Of a stretch of 64,000 bases of DNA, positions 1-11,987 are shown piece by piece. The stretch is from Stictocephala bisonia (Eukaryota; Arthropoda; Insecta; Hemiptera; Membracidae): positions 596,115 to 660,114 of the forward strand of contig JAQJVL010000251.1 in assembly GCA_035578905.1 (NCBI GenBank). Reading direction: 5' to 3'. Both the position numbers and the translations under genes were made by a program. Under the pieces are notes generated by a model. That model searched no databases, had not been told where the DNA came from, and was given only the letters and a program-made list of their open reading frames with translations. Numbering within the stretch: the first letter of the stretch is position 1; each line of letters begins with the position of its first letter.

Positions 1-1
1 G

Positions 2-2148
2 AGCAATGTTTACAAACAGCGGAATGCCTCTCTTGCTTTCGATATATTTTATAATATAATAAATTCAATCGTTTTAAACTGTAAAAAAATATCAACAATA
101 AATAAAAAAATAAAAATTCATAAACTTAAACCTTGGATTAGTGAATCAACTTGTAAACGTATAATGATTAGAAATAAGTTATTCAATATAGCAAAAAAAA
201 ATCCTGACGATATTAAAAAAATGCAGCAATTCAAAGAATACAGAAATAAATTGCGAAATGACATTCGTGTCCTAAAAAATAGTTATTACAATAAGGTATT
301 TGAAAATTGTAGCGGTAGTTCTAAAAAGACTTGGAGTACTATTAATGAGATAACAGGACAACAAAAATTCAACAAATCTACAATATCCTTAGAAATAGAT
401 GGCAATATTGTTAGTGATCCAGAAATAGTTGCCAATGAATTTAACGAGTATTTTTTATCTATTGCTGATAAAATTGGTAAAAAAATAACAAAACCAAGTG
501 AAAATGATTTTATTGAATTTAAACATTGTTTTAAACTGAAGCAAATTAAGCAATCGATGTTTTTGAAGCCGGCGACATTAAATGACCTTACAACAGCAAT
601 CAATTCATTAAAGCAAGGTAGCTCACCTGGTCTTGACGGCATAAATACTCTGTTCTTAAAAAGATTCTATTGTAAGTTTTCTCATGTTCTACTCTACATA
701 ATAAATTTAAGTTTTGAGACTGGCGAGTTTCCTGAAAAATTAAAAGAAACCGTAGTTATACCAATATTTAAGAAAGGCTCCAAGACATGTTGTAGTAATT
801 TTAGACCAATATCACTGTTGTCAACATTTGCAAAAGTTTTTGAAAAAATTATGAAACAAAAATTGACAAGCTTTTTTGAGGACATTTCTTTTTTCAGTAA
901 AAATCAGTATGGGTTTAGAAAAGGAATGGGAACAGAAACGGCTCTCCTTGAATTCATGGACAGGGTATCTAATGGAATAAATAATAAGAAAAAGGTTACA
1001 GGATTATTTTTAGACATTACTAAAGCCTTCGATACAGTAAATCATGAAACACTTTTAAAGAAATTATATCATTGTGGAATAAGAGGGATTGTGTATAAAT
1101 GGTTTAAAAGTTACTTAACAGGAAGGAAGCAATGTGTAAGAGTCAATGGTATACTAAGTAGGTTTGGTGAGTTAAAATATGGGGTACCGCAAGGATCTGT
1201 ATTGGGCGCCATTTTGTTTCTAATTTATATAAATGATTTGTGTGATGGAAAATTTTGTGGTATGGTTACTTCATTTGCTGACGATACAGCGTTCTGCTAT
1301 ATAGAAGATTCATGGGAAGATATTGAGATTAAAATTAATAAAGACTTGCGAGCATTAAGAGCGAGGTGGTGGTTTTCTGTAAATAACATGGTTTTAAGCT
1401 CCGAAAAAACAAAATATTTAAATTTTAGTTTGAGGGGAAATATAAGTTTTCAAAATAATATACTTTACAGATGTCTGAATTGTATAAAATTAAATAGTGA
1501 GTGCCAAAATGAATGTGGAATGGTAGCAGGAGAAACGTCCTTAAAATATTTAGGGGTCTGGTTGGATACAGGATTAAACTGGAAAACACATATAACAAAA
1601 TTGAAGCAGAAAATTAATAATGTTTTGAGAGTATTCTACTTTTTGAGAAGTATGTGTAATAATGACCTTTTAAGAATCCTATATTTTTCCTTAATTCACA
1701 GTAGATTAGAATATGCAATTTCGTGTTGGGGAGGAACTTATATTTCAAATTTGAAAACAATATTACAAATTCAGAAACATGTAGTAAGAATGATAATGAA
1801 AAAAAAAGAACTGAATCATCATTCCCTTTATTCACACATTTGCACATTTTACCTCTTAGGCATATGTATATATACAAAGTGATGAAAATTTTTTATGTAA
1901 GGAGTGGAAGTTATAAGTCAACAAACAAATATAAAACAAAATTACGTAATGCACAAGATCTAATAGTGCCAAGACCAACAAACACGTTATTTACACAGAC
2001 ATATTGCTTTTTGGCACCAAAAATATACAATTCCTTGTCACTCCGAATCAAAGAACAAACTTCACTGAACACTTTTTTAAAACTCTTTAAAAATTGGCTT
2101 TTCTCTATTAACGATGTTGAAGAATTTTTAATTACAGCGGTTATTTGA
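2..2148 (+). pseudogene. Non-LTR retrotransposon ORF2 (endonuclease linker, reverse transcriptase), one frameshift
   Basis: The frame is open from base 2, so the ATG-like codon at 164 is internal and the endonuclease lies upstream of the window. It encodes the pol protein that copies the element's RNA at the target site. The linker reads KPWISEST then a run of basic residues (about 122-300). RT blocks follow: SSPGLDGI (about 620-645), FRPISLL (about 800-825), QYGFRKG (about 904-925), FLDITKAFDTVNH (about 1007-1047), [14 protein letters not shown] (about 1177-1220) and the catalytic SFADD (1271-1285). KYLGVWLD at about 1543 marks the thumb. The frame shifts within a run of nine A (1799-1807), and the C-terminal part continues in another frame to a stop near 2148. 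A homopolymer sequencing error could explain this single break. Confidence 0.88.
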
Positions 2149-2801
2149 TGTTTGATCCCTTTCAACTTTCATATATTAATTGGTTTTCTATATTCCTCTT
2201 GATAATTTTTAACATGTAATATAAATCATAGAAATTTGTTAGAATGTGTACAGTTATATTTAGTATAATATATGTATGTGTGTATGTATGTACATGTGTG
2301 TGTGCGTGAGTATGTATTTATATTTTATATATTTATCTGTAGGCCTATATTTGTATATGTGCATGTAAGCATATTTCATGTGATGGGATTTTTTGTTTCT
2401 AATAATTATTTACTTTGGGCTTTAAATTAAATTATTTACTTGATTTTTATATAGTAGCTTGAATATATTAACATTTGTGTATATGAGTTTCTTTGTAGGG
2501 AGAATCACTAATCTTAGTTTTATTATTTAATTGTAATATTTTGGTAATGAAGGTAGCTGTGACAGCAACTATGAATGTATGCCTTCAAACGGGCCAAGCC
2601 TTGAAGGTTCCCTATTTTCTCAATTAATTTTAAGTCTTTTACTCATTTACTTAATTATTTCATTTATGTAGATCAGACCTGTGCATTATAGGAATAAATA
2701 ATTATGTATTAATGTTATTGTAGAAATGAGTTGTTATTTATTTATGTATATGTATGTATATTAATTGAGAAAATAAATATTTATTATTTATTTATTTATT
2801 A
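2149..2801 (+). repeat. 3' UTR and microsatellite tail of element A
   Basis: AT-rich, no reading frame. It contains short TATG/TGTG runs (about 2268-2310) and ends in AATAAATATTTATTATTTAT-like repeats, taken as the 3' terminus of the retrotransposon. The exact end is uncertain because no target duplication was identified. Confidence 0.55.
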
Positions 2802-4739
2802 TAAAAGCGAAACTGAAAACATTTCCAAAAGAAGTACGACAACAACTATAATCTTCATCCTAGAGAAGGGGTTGACTTCCGAATTGCCCCTGCCGGAAGT
2901 TCATGCTACAGATAATTCAAAATGAGTTCGTAGTCCTTGGAGACCATTTGACTATAAAATTCTCAAAGGTGAGGATAACAAAATGATATTTCCCATTTCC
3001 ATTACCCCAAACACAAAGAAATTGAACTTAATTTTAAATGCCTTTTTCATAGAGTAATTTTCAGGTAGATTTCATAAATGTATAAACGTTATCAAAATTA
3101 TACATAACTTTAGTATATATAGTGATATTAATCATAGAATGGAGGTATCTATGAGGGAGAGTTTAGACAATTGAATATTCGTAAGGTGTAATATAAATAG
3201 TGTAAACTGCTTTAGTTAATGACTGAAAGTTCATATCATATGACTTGCTTATTAAATACTTTAGGTACACTTGAGTGACTGAAATAACACTTTATTAGCA
3301 CTCAGCACCATAAGCGTTCTATTGTTTATCACACTTACTTTACAAACTTGTTGAAACTTAAGTATGGTCAGAAAAATCGTATGGTCTAATTTGAGATACC
3401 TTAGAGAGTATTGCATACAAAATACATATCTAAGTCGAGCTGACATAAGTCATTTTATGGAAACTAGCGAAAGGTTGCGAGTATCCGGGTGTATGACAAG
3501 AAAAGGGCGTCAAAATAACTTAACGGAACAACTGTAAAGGTAAAAGTAGTATTTAACATTCTTAAAAAAGCTAAAAAGAATAAATCATTTTATTTATAAA
3601 ACCTTACAGGTCCCTCATTCGATCCGAACCACAATCAAAGTTGGGTGGAGTTAGCTAATTTTCCTTTCTAGTTATTTTTTATAACGCCTTCTAAAAAGGG
3701 AACCTTTCCTTAGTTACAATCACTCTAAAAAAAGGCGCTTGAAGGTAGCAGTCTACACCCTGCTTCCCCTTTCATCCACTTTCAAGTATTAGCCGTATCT
3801 TAATCAATAAAACACGGATTTAGTCTGTCAGATTTAGTCTGTCACAGCAGTCTGTCAGATCTGATGAAGCAATTCTTGTAAAGACGAAATAAACAAACTA
3901 AACTTTTTTCCATACAGTCATAACACTGCTATAGGTTATTTGGAACTTAAGAATAAACTTCAAAAAATTAACTCCATGGTCATCATATTTACTCTTACAG
4001 TTAATTTATTTATTATTCTATGTAAGTCTATAGTTGATTGGAATTTAAAAGCTTGGTTATAAAGCTGGTGAAAAATGAGGTCTTTTTTATACTACCAGGA
4101 GATCCCAAATTAGCCTTTCAGCAGATCGGTAATAACAAGGACATAATGACCTATAATAAACGTTAAATGTTTTTGTTTTTATTATAGTTGATACAAAGAA
4201 CTTTACGCAATGCTATTTAATAAGATTCAGTGACATTAGTATAATATTGGTCAGTTGAATAATGGTGATTTATGTTTCTCCAACGCTTGACATCTCTACC
4301 TTAAATGTGAAGATAGAGATGTCAAATGTACTAATAAAAGTTTTTATGAATGAAACATGTTTAAAAATATACCCAGTTGATGAATAGAGGCTTACACAAC
4401 CTACTGTCGGATTAAAAAAAGGAATGTACTCGAGTTAGAACCTCTGTTAGAAAATAAATACTCTTCTGATTCCGTTATTCTGTACACCAAAATTTAGCTT
4501 ATGTAATTCTACGTAATGTTCTATAACTTACATGTTTTTTTTTAAGACTTTAGGGATTTTTTATTGCAGGTAGAATACTTAAAAAACGACAATTTAACAC
4601 TTTTGAAGTAAAGCTCAACTTAAATATTTCTAAAAAAAAAAAAAAAATAAAGATAAGTGAAATTTTAACCACATGTGACTAAGGTTTGTTTTTTTGTAGT
4701 GCGTCCATATTCTAGAATTTTTACTTTTTTACAACATTT
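2802..4739. other. AT-rich non-coding stretch
   Basis: No supported gene. Short frames (for example minus strand 3261-3446) have no recognisable motif. It holds a small perfect hairpin at 4288-4324 and poly-A/poly-T runs. A direct duplication of about 13 bp (gatttagtctgtc) sits at about 3818-3845. Confidence 0.5.
4288..4324. repeat. Short perfect hairpin, 11-bp arms
   Basis: TGACATCTCTA at 4288-4298 is the exact reverse complement of 4314-4324, with a 15-base loop. No element or gene association is visible. Confidence 0.6.
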
Positions 4740-5597
4740 GCTGTTGTAATATTAGTAAACCCTTGCAAGCTTAAAATATGACTGATCATACAAACTTCCA
4801 AAACGGTTCAAATTTACCGGATTGATAAATAAATTAAGAATATAAAACGGTAAGTTCGATAAAAAAATCTTACAATTTTATATCACACAGTAATTCAATA
4901 AACATTACCGTGTTGTACCCTAACACGCGCGACCGACCGAGTCACCGGACGCGGTTTGCCACATCATGCAGCTGGACTTCCACCCCGTATTAGGGGACTT
5001 ATTAGCTATGAATGACAGGTAGACATGTTACAGCTAAAGGCTGATGAATCACTCACAGTCACTAAAAATCTGTAAAATAAGTACAAATCACCGATATAAT
5101 GGGTGGCTCTCATTTTTACGTTAAATTTAGCTTGTAATATGTGATATTTACATCATTGTAAATCCTGTAAATAAGTAATTTTTTTATTTGAAAATCTTTT
5201 TAGAGCTATAACATTTTTAAACCTCTCGTTGGAGGTACAAAGCCCTCATGAAAAAAGTTTAAATTTAGATAGAAAACATGATTGATTAACTGTTCAATAC
5301 TTCCACAGTTATACACCCTTCGTACATTGTTTTAATACATCCAGGCGCACTATTCGGCAACGTCTAAATGCTCAATTGAAACTACTGTTTAAGTGCTGAG
5401 CATCGGGATTTGCTTACACATGAGCGCACAACGATCTCTGTTGAATTATCGTGTGATATAAAATCGCAAGATTTTTTTATCATACTTACCGTTTTATAAT
5501 CTTACTTTATTTTTCAATCTGGTATTTTTTAACTGTTTTGGAAGTTTGTATGATCAGCACTTTTAAGATTGCAAGGGTTTACGAAAATTACAACAGA
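4740..5597. mobile_element. Foldback / long-TIR MITE-like element
   Basis: About 160 bp at 4740-4899 match the reverse complement of about 5441-5597 at roughly 85% by eye. Shared blocks include GATCATACAAACTTCCAAAAC, TATAAAACGGTAAGT and GATAAAAAAATCTT. The inner 540 bp are not inverted repeats and have no coding frame; they include a GC-rich patch around 4924-4990. Long inverted arms around a non-coding core suggest a non-autonomous DNA transposon. Target duplications and exact termini could not be fixed, so the superfamily is unknown. Confidence 0.7.
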
Positions 5598-6040
5598 AAA
5601 TTTTGTCTGTGTAACAACAGAAAATCAATGTGTACAAAATTGATGAAAAATAACTAATATTCATGAAATACTCAAAGTTTTAACAGTAATTATGAAGTTA
5701 TAATGGATAAGGTAGTCTAAATGATTAACTGGATTAAAACTTTCACTTTATATTTTACATATTTTCTAAGAAAAATAATTAGAAGAAAATTATATTACTT
5801 TTGTTAATGAGACAAAGTAACAAGATTCCTCGGACTCCTACACATCTCTCAGTTTTAATCTGTCTGATGTATTGATAAAATTAACATTCTATTTTAAAAT
5901 ACGATTCGTTACAATCAATTCAGCTATGATTTTAACATTCTACATAATTTGTTCAATGAAATGTACACGTCAAGTAATCTATTATATTCCGATAGGTTGT
6001 GTTACAACCAGTAAAACACAACGTGATCGTAAGTAAATAT
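5598..6040. other. AT-rich non-coding stretch
   Basis: No gene or repeat recognised between the foldback element and the satellite array. Confidence 0.5.
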
Positions 6041-8033
6041 GTAGCAGCCAATGCCAGTTCTAGCACTAGTGTTAGATTAGTTAATTAGTAGGTAAAGTCT
6101 TGTTGGACACACTTATAACGTACAATAATGACGTCATGTAAATATGCATCAACTGGCTCATATTCCCTTGCACCCTCATAAGTAGCAGCCAATGCCAGTT
6201 CTAGCACTAGTGTTAGATTAGTTAATTAGTAGGTAAAGTCTTGTTGGACACACTTATAACGTACAATAATGACGTCATGTAAATATGCATCAACTGGCTC
6301 ATATTCCCTTGCATCCTCATAAGTAGCAGCCAATGCCAGTTCTAGCACTAGTGTTAGATTAGTTAATTAGTAGGTAAAGTCTTGTTGGACACACTTATAA
6401 CGTACAATAATGACGTCATGTAAATATGCATCAACTGGCTCATATTCCCTTGCATCCTCATAAGTAGCAGCCAATGCCAGTTCTAGCACTAGTGTTAGAT
6501 TAGTTAATTAGTAGGTAAAGTCTTGTTGGACACACTTATAACGTACAATAATGACGTCATGTAAATATGCATCAACTGGCTCATATTCCCTTGCAACCTC
6601 ATAAGTAGCAGCCAATGCCAGTTCTAGCACTAGTGTTAGATTAGTTAATTAGTAGGTAAAGTCTTGTTGGACACACTTATAACGTACAATAATGACGTCA
6701 TGTAAATATGCATCAACTGGCTCATATTCTCTTGCAACCTCATAAGTAGCAGCCAATGCCAGTTCTAGCACTAGTGTTACATTAGTTAATTAGTAGGTAA
6801 AGTCTTGTTGGACACACTTATAACGTACAATAATGACGTCATGTAAATATGCATCAACTGGCTAATATTCCCTTGCAACCTCATAAGTAGCAGCCAATGC
6901 CAGTTCTAGCACTAGTGTTAGATTAGTTAATTAGTAGGTAAAGTCTTGTTGGACACACTTATAACGTACAATAATGACGTCATGTAAATATGCATCAACT
7001 GGCTCATATTCTCTTGCAACCTCATAAGTAGCAGCCAATGCCAGTTCTAGAACTAGTGTTAGATTAGTTAATTAGTAGGTAAAGTCTTGTTGGACACACT
7101 TATAACGTACAATAATGACGTCATGTAAATATGCATCAACTGGCTCATATTCCCTTGCATCCTCATAAGTAGCAGCCAATGCCAGTTCTAGCACTAGTGT
7201 TAGATTAGTTAATTAGTAGGTAAAGTCTTGTTGGACACACTTATAACGTACAATAATGACGTCATGTAAATATGCATCAACTGGCTCATATTCCCTTGCA
7301 CCCTCATAAGTAGCAGCCAATGCCAGTTCTAGCACTAGTGTTAGATTAGTTAATTAGTAGGTAAAGTCTTGTTGGACACACTTATAACGTACAATAATGA
7401 CGTCATGTAAATATGCATCAACTGGCTCATATTCCCTTGCAACCTCATAAGTAGCAGCCAATGCCAGTTCTAGCACTAGTGTTAGATTAGTTAATTAGTA
7501 GGTAAAGTCTTGTTGGACACACTTATAACGTACAATAATGACGTCATGTAAATATGCATCAACTGGCTCATATTCCCTTGCAACCTCATAAGTAGCAGCC
7601 AATGCCAGTTCTAGCACTAGTGTTAGATTAGTTAATTAGTAGGTAAAGTCTTGTTGGACACACTTATAACGTACAATAATGACGTCTTGTAAATATGCAT
7701 CAACTGGCTCATATTCCCTTGCACCCTCATAAGTAGCAGCCAATGCCAGTTCTAGCACTAGTGTTAGATTAGTTAATTAGTAGGTAAAGTCTTGTTGGAC
7801 ACACTTATAACGTACAATAATGACGTCATGTAAATATGCATCAACTGGCTCATATTCCCTTGCATCCTCATAAGTAGCAGCCAATGCCAGTTCTAGCACT
7901 AGTGTTAGATTAGTTAATTAGTAGGTAAAGTCTTGTTGGACACACTTATAACGTACAATAATGACGTCATGTAAATATGCATCAACTGGCTCATATTCCC
8001 TTGCATCCTCATAAGTAGCAGCCAATGCCAGTT
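6041..8033. repeat. 141-bp satellite array, about 14 units, runs into assembly gap
   Basis: Monomers begin with GTAGCAGCCAATGCCAG and recur every 141 bp (6181, 6322, 6463, 6604 and so on to 8014). Copies are about 98-99% identical, with variants mainly at the CCCTTGCA(C/T/A)CCTCAT position. Each monomer contains the palindrome TGACGTCA (one copy reads TGACGTCT, near 7681) and ATGTAAATATGCATC. Every frame is closed by stops, so it is not coding. The array enters the N gap, so its true length is unknown. Confidence 0.97.
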
Positions 8034-8533
8034 NNNNNNNNNNNNNNNNNNNNNNNNNNNNNNNNNNNNNNNNNNNNNNNNNNNNNNNNNNNNNNNNNNN
8101 NNNNNNNNNNNNNNNNNNNNNNNNNNNNNNNNNNNNNNNNNNNNNNNNNNNNNNNNNNNNNNNNNNNNNNNNNNNNNNNNNNNNNNNNNNNNNNNNNNNN
8201 NNNNNNNNNNNNNNNNNNNNNNNNNNNNNNNNNNNNNNNNNNNNNNNNNNNNNNNNNNNNNNNNNNNNNNNNNNNNNNNNNNNNNNNNNNNNNNNNNNNN
8301 NNNNNNNNNNNNNNNNNNNNNNNNNNNNNNNNNNNNNNNNNNNNNNNNNNNNNNNNNNNNNNNNNNNNNNNNNNNNNNNNNNNNNNNNNNNNNNNNNNNN
8401 NNNNNNNNNNNNNNNNNNNNNNNNNNNNNNNNNNNNNNNNNNNNNNNNNNNNNNNNNNNNNNNNNNNNNNNNNNNNNNNNNNNNNNNNNNNNNNNNNNNN
8501 NNNNNNNNNNNNNNNNNNNNNNNNNNNNNNNNN
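8034..8533. other. Assembly gap, 500 N
   Basis: Exactly 500 undetermined bases. A round number usually means a gap of unknown size. The left flank is satellite and the right flank is not, so the gap probably hides the rest of the array. Confidence 0.99.
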
Positions 8534-8684
8534 AAGTTGATGGACTAGCTTGTTCTAAATGCAAGTGTTGTGGTTATTGTTATTGTAAGTATTCATTCTT
8601 ATTGTTTCCATTGTTGCCAACCTAAAAAGAATTCCCTCACCAAACTTCCCTCACCACAGAATCCCCCTCACAATTCCCACACAC

Positions 8685-8813
8685 AGATCTTGTACGAGTT
8701 TCATTCAATAATAGTAGTAGTATATCCATTCGGTTCTTTCTATTCGATTATTAACAATCGAATCAAAAATGACCGAATGAATACTACAATCGAATGGAAC
8801 TCGTGCAAGATCT
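8685..8813. repeat. Imperfect hairpin of about 129 bp
   Basis: The outer arms AGATCTTGTACGAGTTTCATTC and (reverse complement) AGATCTTGCACGAGTTCCATTC differ at two positions. Pairing continues inward with small indels to a centre near 8755 (ATTCGATTATT / AACAATCGAAT). It has no coding content. It could be a tiny foldback MITE or a structured RNA segment. Confidence 0.75.
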
Positions 8814-8855
8814 TTTCTCAAACTTCTTATGATTGGCCTTGACCTACATAACCCG

Positions 8856-8901
8856 TGACGTCACTGTCCCCGTCATCACCTGACGTCACAAGCTGACGTC
8901 A
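8856..8901. promoter_or_regulatory. Cluster of three TGACGTCA palindromes
   Basis: Perfect CRE-type octamers lie at 8856-8863, 8881-8888 and 8894-8901. TGACGTCA is the binding site of CREB/ATF bZIP factors. No adjacent gene is seen, so regulatory function is speculative. The same octamer occurs in nearly every unit of the neighbouring satellite. Confidence 0.35.
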
Positions 8902-9000
8902 CTCAGCTCCTCTTTTCCCTTTAACTTTGACAGCTCACCGGAAGTCGTAAATCACTTTTATCGATTGGGGCAGCGGCCCCATTTGGACACTACTCAGGTG

Positions 9001-9420
9001 CCTTACTAGGATAGCCGAGGCTTGCAGGTACCTTACTAGCATAGCCGAGGCTTGCAGGTACCTTACTAGCAAAGCCGAGGCTTGCAGGTACCTTACTAGC
9101 ATAGCCGAGGCTTGCAGGTACCTTACTAGCACAGCCGAGGCTTGCAGGTACCTTACTAGCACAGCCGAGGCTTGCAGGTACCTTACTAGCACAGCCGAGG
9201 CTTGCAGGTACCTTACTAGCACAGCCGAGGCTTGCAGGTACCTTACTAGCACAGCCGAGGCTTGCAGGTGCCTTACTAGCACAGCCGAGGCTTGCAGGTA
9301 CCTTACTAGCACAGCCGAGGCTTGCAGGTGCCTTACTAGCACAGCCGAGGCTTGCAGGTACCTTACTAGCACAGCCGAGGCTTGCAGGTACCTTACTAGC
9401 ATAGCCGAGGCTTGCAGGTG
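9001..9420. repeat. 30-bp minisatellite, 14 units
   Basis: Fourteen consecutive 30-bp units (CCTTACTAGCACAGCCGAGG followed by CTTGCAGGTA) vary only at a few positions (A/G before the junction, ACA/ATA/AAA/GGATA). Because the unit is a multiple of three, a stop-free minus frame of 10-residue repeats (LVRYLQASAV) spans 8935-9402. I treat that frame as a by-product. Confidence 0.97.
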
Positions 9421-9821
9421 CCTTACTCTGAAGTTATCATTATTACACTTAAATTAGTGATAAGAATCTCATATGTGAGCGGCAACTGACCGAAAATAAG
9501 GATTAATCTTTAATATCTGGTATAACCCTATTATATTGGTTAGCCTGCTTACTAACGGGAGTACCTCGATCTGGCTGGAGGGGTTCCTTGTCACCCTCCT
9601 TATTAACTTCAGTCAACAAGGTGACGGCCTGAAACTTATTAATTGGAAACTGCGACTACCGAAGAACTCCCCGCAAAACTGAGCTAGATAAGTCTTGTCG
9701 CAATCTTAGTGGAGATTATTGCAAGGTTTGAAGAGTAACTAACCCCTGGAACGTTACTTTAATCCGTCTGAACTCTAAACTATGTATACAAGAATAAAAT
9801 AAATATATATCTCTATATACT
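9421..9821. other. Non-coding stretch with moderate GC
   Basis: No gene found. 9555-9700 is more GC-rich than its flanks and includes an imperfect inverted pair (GGTTCCTTGTCACC near 9584 against CAACAAGGTGACG near 9612). Confidence 0.4.
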
Positions 9822-10310
9822 TACTAGCTGTACCCGCCCGCTTTGCCGGTCATAGTATTGAGTTTGATTATATAATCTAAATGTGCAGCAAGCTTTCAGT
9901 TAACACTGTATCCAATGTATATAAAATTTAGAACAGCTGATGTTGTGTACTACTGTACTCAATTTTAAAAGTTTAGCCTACCACAATTTTTAGGAGAAGT
10001 GAGATAGAACAAAAAGTCATAGGGCCAAAGTTGTAGATTCTCTCAAATCAGGTGCAGAAAATGGTGTTAGTTTTGCTGTGTAACCGTTCTTTTAGCCGCT
10101 CAGTCCAATTAGAGAAACGGTGTTTTTGGCATTTACAATGTTTGGCATTAAAGAGGCTGCCATCTTCGATTTACTAAGAATTTGTCAAAGTCCCTTCTTA
10201 TTGCTCATCTACAACATAAGACCTTTGACTCTACAAAATGTCAGCCTCATAGGTACTTAGTTACAGCGATGAGTGAGTGAGTCAATGGTATTTGCCTTTT
10301 ATATAGATAT
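9822..10310. repeat. RTE-like or SINE-type interspersed repeat
   Basis: It starts with TACTAGCTGTACCCGCCCGC and ends with GAGTGAGTGAGTCAATGG, then TTTGCCTTTTATATAGATAT. Both ends resemble a widespread invertebrate repeat derived from RTE-class LINEs. There is no reading frame. The assignment rests on remembered end motifs and needs a library search. Confidence 0.5.
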
Positions 10311-10612
10311 GACTAAATGAGTCCTTTTTAATAAAATGCATAGTTACTATTTCGTATTATAATAGTATTCATATTTTCACATATAAATATGTGTTATGCG
10401 TACATTATATACAGTACAATAAACCATTAATCATTAAAATATGCATCTTTATCATAAATTGTTAGTAAAAATCAATTTATTTTATAATCACTACTGTAAT
10501 ATTTAAAATAACTTTAACTTTAGAACGTAAATTACAAGTGTCATTATAAAATTAACGAGGACTCTAACAATTGAATATTGTTTCATCCAAGGGTCTAAGA
10601 TATTCATTAATT
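10311..10612. other. AT-rich non-coding flank of the Gypsy insertion
   Basis: No feature recognised. Confidence 0.5.
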
Positions 10613-10616
10613 ACAG
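10613..10616. repeat. Target site duplication ACAG, left copy
   Basis: Directly abuts the LTR terminus TGAGACC. The matching copy is at 18578-18581. Ty3/Gypsy integrases usually make 4-6 bp duplications. Confidence 0.85.
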
Positions 10617-11987
10617 TGAGACCCATCCCCCCACCAAAGCTGGAAAGCGTGCCAACCGGGGGATGGCTCAAAACAAGTCGAGCGATGGGGTCACGGGCGG
10701 CAGTTGGAGGGTCAAAATAAAACTCGGCAGCTGAGCAAAACCACTCTTTATTATCAAGAAGCAATAAATTACTTAATCAAAAAACGGCAGAAGGCCACAA
10801 TATTAATAGGCAGAAGGCCACAACCAAATTCGCACTTAAATAAATAATAACAAACACTAAAATTAACAAGATACTACACATTAATAACAAACGCTATAAA
10901 TACCACAAACTCTACAAATACCAAAATTGCCAATAAACAACTACATGGCCTATCTGCAGTTTAGCCGGAGACCCCCAAAACGTAAGATAAATTTAAGCCC
11001 CAAATAAAAGTGAAAATTTAGAAAACTTCTGGCAAACAACCATTAAACCGGCAATTCAGCCCACATCCCTTGATTCCACCGGGCCAGGGAGTAAGCCGGA
11101 ATCCCTGGGAAGCTCCGAATTAGAAGTTAAGTAAAAGTCCCATAATCCCCTTTTGGTGAGTTTAAAAAATTAAACAATTTAAAAAAAATATATAAAACGG
11201 TCCCGTTCGAGTAAAAATTCACTTCCAAACCCCCCCTAATACACTTAACAAAAAATAAATAACGATCACTAGGCCTAAACATAACAATAAATAATAACAT
11301 AACTTAACCATAGGGACCTAACAAATATAAAATCTAAAAAATATAACAACGAATAAAACTAACTAAATAACTAACAATAAATATCAACATAAACTTTTTT
11401 TTTCTTTTTCTTTTTTTTCTCAAATTTGAAATATATATATCCCTAGCAATGTCCCCATGGCGGTGTTGCATCACTTTTCAAGTTTAGGCCAAGGCCACAT
11501 AAAGTTCCACAAACATGTTTTTTTTTTCTTCTTTCATTTTGCACCTTTTTTTCTTTTTAAATTAAACCCCCCCCCCCAGGTCAGCCGCCGGGAAAATAAG
11601 CTGGAACGCACTGACCTGAGGACAGAAGACTTATACCACAGAGATGTAGAGCGGGTAACGGGCGACTCCAGGCTCCAACATGGTCCTCAGGCCAGGCTAG
11701 CAGTGCAGATGGTAGACAATCCCCGGACGGCAGGCCGAGGGCTGAACGTCCCACTCAAGGACCCTGGAGTTTTGGGAGCCTTAGCCTATCATATTCTCGT
11801 GACGAACGGCTGCTGAGAACAAGTGAACAGACAGGCCAACTTGACCGAAGCTGCTGGAACACGGAACGAAACGGAACTGGGCCAACGGCCACCAAACTAC
11901 GCGAAACGCCGGGCAAAAGCGAATCTCAGGCAGCCCGGCAGACTACGACGGAAAAAACGAAACTGTACCGGTCCAAGACCCGGGACA
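10617..11987 (-). repeat. 3' LTR of the Gypsy element
   Basis: 1371 bp, TG...CA at its ends in minus orientation (TGTCCCGGG to GGGTCTCA). It is about 99% identical to 17208-18577. Differences seen include C/T near 10699, small changes in the poly-T tract near 11398 and G/T near the terminus at 11984. Frames of about 110 codons inside it (11457-12149) are not shared with known LTR-encoded proteins and I do not call them genes. Confidence 0.95.

Larger units (their letters stand above)
1..2801 (+). mobile_element. Non-LTR retrotransposon A (CR1/Jockey group), 5' end outside window
   Basis: The element enters from the left edge in an open frame. It carries the endonuclease-RT linker, a full RT domain and a C-terminal region, followed by about 650 bp of AT-rich 3' UTR that ends in a TATT-type microsatellite tail (about 2766-2801). 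Microsatellite rather than poly-A tails are usual in CR1-like families. The clade is inferred from RT motif style and the tail and was not tested by phylogeny. The copy looks fairly young, since only one frameshift is visible. Confidence 0.85.

Noticed and set aside
6041..8033. CRISPR array
   Set aside because: The units are contiguous 141-bp monomers with no variable spacers, in a eukaryotic genome.
7914..8564. Frames spanning the N gap on both strands
   Set aside because: They consist almost wholly of undetermined bases.
8935..9402. 155-codon minus frame of 10-residue repeats
   Set aside because: It is a direct product of a 30-bp minisatellite lacking stops; no start context, signal peptide or domain.
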